Assembly (NCBI GenBank): GCA_016217665.1
Contig: JACRHF010000057.1
Coordinates: 1-38,133 of the forward strand
DNA: 38,133 bases
Source: Nitrospirota bacterium
Lineage (GTDB): Bacteria > Nitrospirota > 9FT-COMBO-42-15 > HDB-SIOI813
Reading direction: 5' to 3'
In this document: one piece after another, positions 7,451-15,012 of the stretch
Position numbering within the stretch: position 1 is the first letter of the stretch
Layout of the letters: each line of letters begins with the position of its first letter
Notes under the pieces: generated by a model
Databases searched by the model: none
The model's input: the letters and a program-made list of their open reading frames with translations, nothing else
What the model was told of the DNA's origin: nothing
Made by a program: the position numbers and the translations under genes

Positions 7451-9817
7451 TCAAGCCTTTTCTATCACTATCCTGTAATGCTTGTCCTCTATCTTTTCTT
7501 CTTCGAGTATCTTATGACCTTCGTTCAAGACGCTCCTCGGCACATTCTGGTAGGGTTCCCCATCATCAATGATGATTTGCAGTACCTGGCCGGCATCCAT
7601 CTCCTCTAATTTCAACTTTGTTTTTACAAAGTTATAAGGGCATGCCACCCCTTTTAAGTCTAACTGGGCATCAATCTTCCTTTCCATGGGTCGTTTTACC
7701 TCCTTCTTTGATTCTTCTTCCCGTTGCCGGAATTTAAAGTTCTTGTCAATCTGACTATAGGCCTCCTGAGACTCTCTTGCCAGAATCTTTGCGAGGGATA
7801 TCTTTTCTTTAATCTTTTCCTTTGATGCAGGTTTTCCATAATCAGTAAACAGGGGCTCAACGCTACCGGATACAATGCATTTGTCAATGATCTTATCCTG
7901 AAACTCCCTGAGGAGTTCCGCCTCTACCTCGGTATCAATCCCAAAGGGGACCAACATTCCCTTAGAGATGGAGATGATGGCCCGCTCAACCCACTTCAGG
8001 GCTTCATCAACCTGCCCTGCATCAAAGAAGAGCGCAGCCTCGGCCGCCTCCCGGCTGCCGGAGATAAGGCAATCTTCTATCAAATCGACCACGCCACCGG
8101 CACACTCCCCGGCCCCGAGTTTTACCACAAAGTCCTTTTCAGAGCCCCAATCGTAATAGTTGTCAGGAGACTCTGCAAAAGATGGGATGGAGGTATGTGC
8201 CCCTAAAAAGTCCTGTATGTAATCTAATCCAGCCCGGTCAACATACTGGTAAAACGGTTCTCCCGGCAGGCGCTCTTTCTGATACAGAGAGACAAGTCCT
8301 GACACTGCCTCCGGGATGTTCTTTGCTGGGAGTTTTATATTAGAGTCTCCGATGACGGCACGATTATTCCCGATACCCCCGCGAAGGTGCAACTGATAGT
8401 GCGGCACAAGGCGGCCGTCTATCTTTTTGGCAACGCCATGGAAACCGATGTCGGCGATATGATGATGACCGCAGGAGTTCGGGCATCCGCTCACCTTTAT
8501 CCTCACATCCTCAACTTCAGCATCCTCCCGTGCCGCGAGCCTTCTTCCAATTGCAAAGGCCAATTGTCTTGATGATGTTAAGCCAAGGTTGCATGTCTCC
8601 GCACCCGGGCAACTCTGGATGTCTATCATCCTTCCGGCCCCTGCCAGGGCCAATCCCTCTTCTTTTAAGGCCAGATACAGGCTGTGCAGATCTTCATCCC
8701 GCACCCATTTCATGATGAAGTTTTGTTGCTGCGTTACCTTTAGGCGTCCATGGGCATATTTTGTTGTGATATCTGCCAGTCTTCGCATCTGTGCTGTAGT
8801 AATATCCCCCATCACTAACCGCACATTTACGGTATGATAGCCATCCTGCTTCTGCCGAAGGACATTGGTGCTATGCCATCTATAAAAAGAGGGGTCTCCA
8901 TTACCCGTACCCCCCTTTTTTAAAGGGGGGGTACGGGGATTCTCAAGGTTGTCCCCGGAGGGCAGGGTAAAAGACCAGGTCCTCGATGTCTTGAGGATCT
9001 GGAACTCGTTTAAAATCCTTTGCTTAAGTTCTTCAAACCCGATCTTTTCCAGCAGGAATTTCATCCTGGCCCTGCTCCTGTTTTTCCTTTCCCCATATTG
9101 GTCAAATACCCGTAATATGGCCTCAGATAAGGGTATCAGGTCCTCTGCCGGCACAAATTCATCCAGAACCTGGGCTATCTTGGGATGAGGCCCCAGGCCG
9201 CCTGCAATATAAATCCGGAAGCCGGCCTTCTCAGTCCCATTGACCTCCCTTTTTACGGCGATGGCTCCTATATCATTGATGGGCGCCATCGCACAGTCTT
9301 TAGAGCATCCGGAAAAGGCGATCTTAAATTTCCGTGGAAGGCTCTGGCAGACCGGATTTCTCAAAAAATAGGAGGTGGTCAATGTGGCATAGGGAGCGAC
9401 ATCGAACACCTCATCAGGACAAGTGCCTGCTAAATAACATCCGGTCACATTCCTGACCGTATTCCCGCAGGCCTCTCTTGTCGTCAGTCCCACCTCGGCC
9501 AGGAGTCTCATGACCGTGGGCACATTTTCTAACTTCACATAGTGGAATTGTATGTCCTGGCGAGAAGAGGTATGGGCTATTCCATTTGAGAATCTATCTC
9601 CGATATCTGCCAATCTTTTCAGCTGTTCAGAGTTCAGAGTGCCCTGGGGTACCTTGACCCGTACCATAAAATCTTCTTTTTGACGCTGGCCATAGATCCC
9701 CTGCTGGAGTCTGAATCTCTTAAATTTCTCTTCTGGAATTTCATTACGCCTCAGGCGGCCGATCTCGGCCTCAAAGGCATCTATTTCTTCAAGTACAAAA
9801 GATGGTATATTCATCAT
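7451..9817 (-). CDS. Two-repeat siroheme sulfite (or nitrite) reductase fused to a TusA-like domain
   Basis: A 788-residue hemoprotein with two ferredoxin-like/siroheme half-repeats (about 45-270 and 310-530), a helical region (about 560-700) and a C-terminal TusA-like domain (about 715-788, Cys726 in GVACPYNF). The catalytic half has the usual siroheme-[4Fe-4S] cysteines, C403-x5-C409 and C445-x3-C449. The substrate-side basic residues of the N-half appear conserved: R86 (SSRQDIQ), R122 (NTVRNV), K163 and K165 (PRKFK). Unusually, the N-half also carries a full set, C127-x5-C133 and C171-x3-C175. A palindromic repeat is translated in frame as about residues 295-309 between the halves. Sulfite reduction is inferred from the sat and aprBA neighbours; nitrite as substrate cannot be excluded. 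ATG 9817 has an AGGAGT ribosome site. Confidence 0.88.
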   Translation of the reverse strand: MMNIPSFVLEEIDAFEAEIGRLRRNEIPEEKFKRFRLQQGIYGQRQKEDFMVRVKVPQGTLNSEQLKRLADIGDRFSNGIAHTSSRQDIQFHYVKLENVPTVMRLLAEVGLTTREACGNTVRNVTGCYLAGTCPDEVFDVAPYATLTTSYFLRNPVCQSLPRKFKIAFSGCSKDCAMAPINDIGAIAVKREVNGTEKAGFRIYIAGGLGPHPKIAQVLDEFVPAEDLIPLSEAILRVFDQYGERKNRSRARMKFLLEKIGFEELKQRILNEFQILKTSRTWSFTLPSGDNLENPRTPPLKKGGTGNGDPSFYRWHSTNVLRQKQDGYHTVNVRLVMGDITTAQMRRLADITTKYAHGRLKVTQQQNFIMKWVRDEDLHSLYLALKEEGLALAGAGRMIDIQSCPGAETCNLGLTSSRQLAFAIGRRLAAREDAEVEDVRIKVSGCPNSCGHHHIADIGFHGVAKKIDGRLVPHYQLHLRGGIGNNRAVIGDSNIKLPAKNIPEAVSGLVSLYQKERLPGEPFYQYVDRAGLDYIQDFLGAHTSIPSFAESPDNYYDWGSEKDFVVKLGAGECAGGVVDLIEDCLISGSREAAEAALFFDAGQVDEALKWVERAIISISKGMLVPFGIDTEVEAELLREFQDKIIDKCIVSGSVEPLFTDYGKPASKEKIKEKISLAKILARESQEAYSQIDKNFKFRQREEESKKEVKRPMERKIDAQLDLKGVACPYNFVKTKLKLEEMDAGQVLQIIIDDGEPYQNVPRSVLNEGHKILEEEKIEDKHYRIVIEKA
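8903..8938. repeat. C-run/G-run palindromic repeat, copy B, translated in frame
   Basis: A near-perfect palindrome (ACCCGTACCCCCC, a T-run, then AAAGGGGGGGTACGGGG) inside the siroheme reductase gene. It keeps the frame and encodes roughly RTPPLKKGGTGNG, a basic, flexible stretch in the linker between the two half-repeats. The core matches the intergenic copies elsewhere in the window, and no stop codon is created. Confidence 0.85.
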
Positions 9818-9838
9818 GTTACTCCTGAGTTGGTCCTT

Positions 9839-10222
9839 CTAAATCGAGAAGTCTACTGGGGCCACTCCTTCTACCTTTTCATCCAGCTCTACCGGGAGTA
9901 TCTTTGTCCTTATGGTAAATTTATCAATGTCACCTTTGGTGTCTATCAGCTCCCATGTTATAAAATCTCTGGTATCATGGATGTGCGGCAATAGCCTTGC
10001 TGTATGAAATCCCAACTGATAGGAGAGCCTGAATTCTATGGCCTCCTGTGGACATACCTTCACGCAGGGGAGGCAGTCCCAGCATTCTGCCGGGTCCCTC
10101 ATGAGAATCTTGCCGGTCTTTGAGTCTTTCATTAAAAGATCCCCCGGACACATCCTTATGCAGGGTGGATTGTTCGATCCGTGGCATCCATTACATTTGT
10201 CGGCATGTATAATTACTGGCAT
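9839..10222 (-). CDS. aprB: Adenylylsulfate (APS) reductase beta subunit
   Basis: Electron-transfer subunit with two [4Fe-4S] clusters that feeds electrons to the FAD in AprA. The N-terminal ferredoxin part shows C10, C13, C21, C25 (CNGC, then CIRMCP) and C47, C50, C53, C57 (CWDCLPCVKVCP). This is the AprB pattern, with an insertion before the third cysteine. At 127 residues it is shorter than dissimilatory AprB proteins as I remember them (about 150 or more), mainly at the C-terminal tail that wraps around AprA. It has a strong ribosome site (CTAAGGAGG). It sits 45 bp after aprA and 21 bp before the siroheme reductase, in one operon. Confidence 0.92.
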   Translation of the reverse strand: MPVIIHADKCNGCHGSNNPPCIRMCPGDLLMKDSKTGKILMRDPAECWDCLPCVKVCPQEAIEFRLSYQLGFHTARLLPHIHDTRDFITWELIDTKGDIDKFTIRTKILPVELDEKVEGVAPVDFSI

Positions 10223-10267
10223 TGTTAGTCCTCCTTAGATGATATAGGGTTGACCCCTTACTATTTT

Positions 10268-11986
10268 TTACCTTGGCTTATACCTGTCTCCGGGCACTAT
10301 CTGTACATAGGGTCTCGTGAGCATTTCAATATTCCCTGTGTCAGGGTCTCTTCTGGAGTTTACAAAATTGAGCCACTTCTCATCATCCCTCTCCGTATAA
10401 TCAGTCCGGGTACAGTATCCCGGCCATCGGGTCTCCTTCCGGTATAACATATGTTCCACAAGGGTTTGAGCGACGTAAACCCTGTCTATCACCTCATGGG
10501 CCTTCATGAGTTCATGAAGGTCTTCTGCAATAATATGCTTAAATTGATCCGGCAGGGTAGCAAGACGTCTCCGGGCTACCAGGAGTCTCTCTTCGTTTAT
10601 TTCGTAATAGGTGGCCGCGCCGCCTGCATATTCTTCCATGATTTTCTGGAGTCTGACCTCCATGTCGTAAGCTTTTATGCCATCTTTCTTGTTGGTAAAG
10701 CTAAGAAGTGGAGCAAAGGCCCTGTCCTGTTCTTTATGCACAAGGCTGGCCGGTATCTCAGTAAAATCATTTTTCTGTGCATACTCACCAGCCTGTTTTG
10801 CCGCTATGACCCCTTCTGCCCAGCAGCCGCTGACAAACTTATAGGGCGCGCCTCCTGCGACATCCCCTGCAGCATATAGGCCCTCCAGGGTCGTTTTCCG
10901 GTTGACATCTACCCAATAACCCGACTGCGTATGACCGCCCACAATGTAAGGCTCAGTAGTCTGGACCTCAACAGGTTCCTTTGAGGGGTCTATTTCATTG
11001 GCTGCCCAATAGAGGACCATCGAAGGATACATATCCAGGAATGCCGATTTGAGGTCTCTTGCCTGCTGAGACGTAATGTGCCGTGTATCCAGGTATACAG
11101 GACCGCGTCCCTCCTTTATCTCCTGGAGGGGTCCATGTGACCGGTATGGCGTCGGGGCGCCGTCGCCGCCGATATGGGCGTACTTGGTCGCCATGAATTT
11201 TTCTCCCTTTGAATTGATCTGAGGGGCCCCCACACCCAGGGCTATGGTTCCGGTTGGGGCGATCGTATCTTTGACCCGCAGGCCGATATAGCGCATCTCG
11301 AAACTGGTCATTTCAGCGCCTGCCCGTATGCCCATGGCATATCCTGCCCCCGTGTTGTAGGGGCAATACCAGGTCTTATGCTGTGCATCATGGGCATTGT
11401 TTGGTTTATAGACACCGGCGGCACCGCCCGTTGCAATAATGGTTGCCTTGGCCTTTACCACAAACATATTTCCGTTTCTGACGCTGAATCCAACAGCACC
11501 CACAACCCTTCCATCCACAACCAGATAGTTAGAGGCGACAACCCAGTTTAAGACCTTTGTTCCCGCATTCTTTGCGGCCTTTGCAATGATGGGTTTTAGA
11601 GATTCGCCATTGATCTTTATATTCCACCGGCCCCGCGGGATATAGTTCCCTTTTTCATCGCACAGAATAGGAAGTCCCCACTTTTCAACCTTCTTGACAC
11701 AGTATTCGAATAATTCTGACATGCTCAGGACAAGGTCCTCCCGGATCAGGCCGCAGGAATCGAATCTGACATATTTGACAAAGCTCTCAGGGGTCTCTCC
11801 GGGGTTCAGGTACGCATTTATTGCATTCATACCGCCTGCCAAACAGCCGCTCCTGTCAATGTGGGCCTTTTCCATTATAGTGACGCTGAGATTTGGAAAC
11901 CGCTCCCGTACCTCAACGGCCGCCAAACACCCGGCGGTCCCGCCTCCAATGATAAGAATGTCTGTCTCGATAATATTCTGCTCCAT
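10268..11986 (-). CDS. aprA: Adenylylsulfate (APS) reductase alpha subunit
   Basis: Flavoprotein that reduces APS to sulfite and AMP, or the reverse. The 572-residue chain has the FAD-binding GGGTAG at residues 14-19, a fumarate-reductase-type fold (ATGGAAGVYKPN at about 185) and the flavin C-terminal motif YAAGDVAGGAPYKFVSG (from 371). It is clearly shorter than canonical sulfate-reducer AprA (about 650). At residues 350-358 it reads GGHTQSGYW, where I recall GSHSGCCG in Desulfovibrio-type enzymes. Both points put it in a divergent clade like those found with assimilatory gene sets. The neighbours are the Rrf2 regulator 30 bp upstream and aprB downstream. No qmoABC or aprM membrane genes are nearby. 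The ribosome site AAAGGAGGGG precedes ATG 11986. Confidence 0.93.
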   Translation of the reverse strand: MEQNIIETDILIIGGGTAGCLAAVEVRERFPNLSVTIMEKAHIDRSGCLAGGMNAINAYLNPGETPESFVKYVRFDSCGLIREDLVLSMSELFEYCVKKVEKWGLPILCDEKGNYIPRGRWNIKINGESLKPIIAKAAKNAGTKVLNWVVASNYLVVDGRVVGAVGFSVRNGNMFVVKAKATIIATGGAAGVYKPNNAHDAQHKTWYCPYNTGAGYAMGIRAGAEMTSFEMRYIGLRVKDTIAPTGTIALGVGAPQINSKGEKFMATKYAHIGGDGAPTPYRSHGPLQEIKEGRGPVYLDTRHITSQQARDLKSAFLDMYPSMVLYWAANEIDPSKEPVEVQTTEPYIVGGHTQSGYWVDVNRKTTLEGLYAAGDVAGGAPYKFVSGCWAEGVIAAKQAGEYAQKNDFTEIPASLVHKEQDRAFAPLLSFTNKKDGIKAYDMEVRLQKIMEEYAGGAATYYEINEERLLVARRRLATLPDQFKHIIAEDLHELMKAHEVIDRVYVAQTLVEHMLYRKETRWPGYCTRTDYTERDDEKWLNFVNSRRDPDTGNIEMLTRPYVQIVPGDRYKPR

Positions 11987-12016
11987 AGGTATGACCCCTC
12001 CTTTATAATAATCAGA

Positions 12017-12460
12017 TTAGATATGATACATTACGGTACGTTCCTGATCTCTTTTCCTCTTGCACATATCCTCGATACTTACTGTGCTTAGTACATTCGA
12101 AATAGCCTTACGAACCTCCTCCCATACCCCCTTTATGATATATCCGTTCATTTGAAGATGTCTATACTCCGGCATTCCGGCGGGATGATCCATAGGGGTA
12201 ATAGGTCCTTCGATCGCTTCGACTATCTGGGCTATGTTAATGGTCTTTGGGTCTCGTGATAAAACGTAACCGCCCTGTGCGCCCCGAATGCTTTCCACAA
12301 GGCCGGCCTTTTTCAGGGAGGCCATCACCTGCTCTAAGAACCTCACCGGGATAGTCTGCCTCCTGGCAATGGCCCGGACATGCACCGGGCCTTTATCGGT
12401 GTTAAGGGCCATATCTAATACGGCAGTGATTGCATACTCGCTTTTAACGGAAAACCGCAT
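12017..12460 (-). CDS. Rrf2-family transcriptional regulator (CymR/IscR-like)
   Basis: A 147-residue Rrf2 protein with an N-terminal winged helix (MRFSVKSEYAITAVLDMA, then IPVRFLEQVMASLKKAGLV and SIRGAQGGYVLSRDP) and a dimerisation helix at the C-terminus. The three cysteines that hold the Fe-S cluster in IscR are missing; the only cysteine is near residue 131 (DMCKRK). It therefore resembles CymR-type cysteine-metabolism regulators rather than an Fe-S sensor. It is the first gene of the aprA-aprB-sir-sat operon, which suggests local control of sulfate reduction and autoregulation through the palindromes in its own promoter. The sensed signal cannot be read from the sequence. Confidence 0.88.
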   Translation of the reverse strand: MRFSVKSEYAITAVLDMALNTDKGPVHVRAIARRQTIPVRFLEQVMASLKKAGLVESIRGAQGGYVLSRDPKTINIAQIVEAIEGPITPMDHPAGMPEYRHLQMNGYIIKGVWEEVRKAISNVLSTVSIEDMCKRKRDQERTVMYHI

Positions 12461-12471
12461 ATTTCATATCC

Positions 12472-12523
12472 TACTATTCCGATAGGAATTATGAAATTAT
12501 ACCAGTAATCTATTCCTTGTCAA
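12472..12523 (-). promoter_or_regulatory. Promoter and proximal operator of the rrf2-apr-sir-sat operon
   Basis: On the minus strand, TTGACA (12518-12523) and TATAAT (12496-12501) lie 16 bp apart, both matching the consensus exactly. The start of transcription should fall near 12489. A palindrome ATTCC-N4-GGAAT at 12476-12489 covers the first transcribed bases, a good place for an Rrf2 repressor to block initiation. The extended 13-mer at 12472-12484 recurs inverted at 12538-12550. Confidence 0.75.
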
Positions 12524-12537
12524 GAGAAATTTTGCGA

Positions 12538-12550
12538 TATCCGAATAGTA
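12538..12550. promoter_or_regulatory. Distal copy of the putative Rrf2 operator
   Basis: Read on the minus strand this is TACTATTCGGATA, one mismatch from TACTATTCCGATA at 12472-12484 on the plus strand. It lies about 15 bp upstream of the rrf2 -35 box and 45 bp before the GTG of the divergent GGDEF/HD-GYP gene, so it could influence both. Confidence 0.5.
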
Positions 12551-12594
12551 TCTTTGCGTTTAGAATCAAAAAAATAGAAAGGATATACAGATAA

Positions 12595-14853
12595 GTGGGT
12601 AATTTGGGGTTTGGGAAAAAAAAGACGGTTCTACTGCTCAGGTGGCTGGTTATCATTATTACATCCTATCTTTTGCTCTTTTCCAGGGGAGCGGTTTCCC
12701 TACTGAGTCCCCAGGCTTTTATCATATATGCCCTCCTGCTGTCTAATCTGGTCCTGACCGGCATCCCTGAGCCTGTTTTTTCCAAGAAATGGTTTGACTA
12801 CCTGTTTGTCCTGCTGGATACCGTCTCCGTGTCTGTTGCTATTTATATGACAGGTGATTCTTCGTCAGAATTTTATTTGGTCTACTTTCTTGTTATTATC
12901 GCTACGACCTTTAGCTCTGACCTGCGGACGATCATCCGTAATACAGCGATCGTAAGTATTGTCTATACCATCATGCTGCTTCAAAGCAGGGACATCGAGA
13001 CCGTCATCTATAATGAAGGGATTATGCTGAGACCCCCCTTCTTATTTGTCATGTCCCTTTTCTATGGATATTTGGCCGAACAGACAAGGGTTCACTCTAA
13101 CAAAAATGTAGACCTTGAGACAGAAAAGAGAAAGTTAGAGATCTTGTTAGAGATAACTAAGAGCGTCTCTTCAACACTGGATATAAAGGAGGTCTTACGG
13201 ATAATCGTTGCCAAGGTGGCAGGTTATATCCAGGCGGACCGATGTTCTATCATCCTTACGGATAGTCAGCAAAAACAGGGTTACGTTGTCGCATCTCAGG
13301 ATGCCCCTGATCTCGACCGTCTGCAGATAGACCTGGAGAAGTATCCGGAGATCTATAAGGCCCTCGACAGCAAGCAGGTCGTTGTTGTCAATGATATAAC
13401 GGTTGACCCCCTGATGACCGATGTGCGGGACCTCCTGAACCAGATCAATATAAAATCGCTCTTAGTAATACCCATTGCCTATCAGGAGGAGATTATAGGG
13501 ACCCTGTTCTTGAAGGTCAGAAGGAAGACTCATGAGTTTACACCGGAGGAGATAAAATTCTGCCAGGTTGTTGCGAATACCTCGGCAAATGCCTTGAAGA
13601 ATGCCCAGTTGTATGAACAGATCCGGTTGCAGGCGAAGACAGACGGCCTTACAACACTCCTCAATCACAGATCTTTCCTTGAAAGCTATCAGGAAGAGGT
13701 GATGCGGGCAAACAGGACCCAAAAGCCTTTCTCCATTGTAATGATAGACGTGGATAACTTCAAATCCATCAATGATTCCTATGGGCATCAGCATGGGGAC
13801 AAAATACTCTCTGAATTGGCCCAATGTCTGAAGGATAATACGAGGGGGATAGATGTCGTTGCACGTTATGGGGGGGATGAGTTTATATGCCTCCTGCCGG
13901 AGGCAGCCAATGATCAGGGCCTGTTAGTGGCAAACAGGATCATGAAAAAGATGAGAGAGCGTTTTAAAGAAGGGGGTGTCGGCATCAGCATAGGTCTGGC
14001 TACCTATTTTTATCACACCGATGATTCGGCTATGCTCTTACGGCTTGCGGACCAGGCTATGTATCTTGCAAAGTATAAAGGCGGGGACCAGATATTTGCC
14101 TTTGATCATAGTGACACCCAGGATCTGAGGTCTTGGAATAAAAAGGTCTTTGAGACCTTCTTTGTGATGAAAACCCTGAGCCGGTTTGATGATGGCCGTG
14201 AGGTGGCAGCGGATTTAACAGAACAATTAAGAAAGATGCTCTCCGCCGACTCTTCTCCGCAATCGCTCTATGAGGTTGTGACATCCCTGAGCAGCGCCTT
14301 AGATGCCCGGGATCATTATACGAATGGCCACTCAGAGCGGGTGATTGAATATGCAAAACAGATTGCCACTGAATTGGGGATGCCGATGCAGCACCAGGAA
14401 GAGCTTGTATACCTCTGCCTGCTTCATGATATTGGAAAGATCGGGATCCCGGATCATATCCTCAACAAGCCCGGCAAACTTACCAAGGAAGAATTTGAGA
14501 TCATGAAGCGGCATGCAGAGATTGGAGAGAGGATTATCTCTCCCCTTGAGGCCCTGAAGAATTTAAAACCCCTGATCCGTCACCATCAGGAGTATTATGA
14601 TGGAAAAGGATATCCCGACAGCCTGAGCGGTGAGGCCATCCCGATTGCCTGCCGTATCTTGTCCGTGGTGGATACGTTTGATGCGATGACTACCAACAGA
14701 CCGTACCGGAAGGCCCTCCCCATAGAGGCGGCGATGGCTGAGCTCAGAAGATGCGCAGGCTCGCAGTTTGATCCCGCGGTCGTCGATATATTTATCACGA
14801 TCCTTGACAAAGAAGGCGTGGGTCTCAAAGCAAACACCTCTAATAGTCTATAG
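12595..14853 (+). CDS. Membrane GAF-GGDEF-HD-GYP cyclic-di-GMP protein
   Basis: A 752-residue signalling protein. About five hydrophobic segments (residues 10-160) form a membrane sensor domain. A GAF domain follows (about 190-335), then a GGDEF domain (about 345-505) and a C-terminal HD-GYP phosphodiesterase domain (about 555-745). The cyclase signature RYGGDEF (GGDEF at about 425) is intact, as is the inhibitory site RGID exactly five residues upstream. The phosphodiesterase motifs LLHDIGKIGIPDH (about 608) and HHQEYYDGKGYP (about 665) are also intact. The protein could thus both make and break cyclic-di-GMP, with the balance set by the sensor domains. The start is GTG 12595, since an in-frame TAA directly precedes it and AGAAAGGA lies upstream. 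It is divergent from rrf2. Confidence 0.92.
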   Translation: MGNLGFGKKKTVLLLRWLVIIITSYLLLFSRGAVSLLSPQAFIIYALLLSNLVLTGIPEPVFSKKWFDYLFVLLDTVSVSVAIYMTGDSSSEFYLVYFLVIIATTFSSDLRTIIRNTAIVSIVYTIMLLQSRDIETVIYNEGIMLRPPFLFVMSLFYGYLAEQTRVHSNKNVDLETEKRKLEILLEITKSVSSTLDIKEVLRIIVAKVAGYIQADRCSIILTDSQQKQGYVVASQDAPDLDRLQIDLEKYPEIYKALDSKQVVVVNDITVDPLMTDVRDLLNQINIKSLLVIPIAYQEEIIGTLFLKVRRKTHEFTPEEIKFCQVVANTSANALKNAQLYEQIRLQAKTDGLTTLLNHRSFLESYQEEVMRANRTQKPFSIVMIDVDNFKSINDSYGHQHGDKILSELAQCLKDNTRGIDVVARYGGDEFICLLPEAANDQGLLVANRIMKKMRERFKEGGVGISIGLATYFYHTDDSAMLLRLADQAMYLAKYKGGDQIFAFDHSDTQDLRSWNKKVFETFFVMKTLSRFDDGREVAADLTEQLRKMLSADSSPQSLYEVVTSLSSALDARDHYTNGHSERVIEYAKQIATELGMPMQHQEELVYLCLLHDIGKIGIPDHILNKPGKLTKEEFEIMKRHAEIGERIISPLEALKNLKPLIRHHQEYYDGKGYPDSLSGEAIPIACRILSVVDTFDAMTTNRPYRKALPIEAAMAELRRCAGSQFDPAVVDIFITILDKEGVGLKANTSNSL

Positions 14854-14881
14854 GCGGGACATTCCTGTCCCGCTCTCTTTC
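14854..14881 (+). terminator. Rho-independent terminator after the GGDEF/HD-GYP gene
   Basis: GCGGGAC, loop ATTCCT, GTCCCGC, then TCTCTTT, starting one base after the TAG stop. The perfect 7-bp GC-rich stem with a pyrimidine/T-rich tail fits an intrinsic terminator. The remaining 130 bp to the convergent GH57 gene show no further feature. Confidence 0.75.
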
Positions 14882-15012
14882 AAAAGAATATTTCAAAATC
14901 TTGGGATGGTATCCTTCGGATAAGCGAGCTTTTCCAGTTCCGCCTATCGCTTTCAGAAGAAGCTTATTGCAATGCGACGTTAAGAGGGACAATCAATGAA
15001 GATAGAAAAGTA

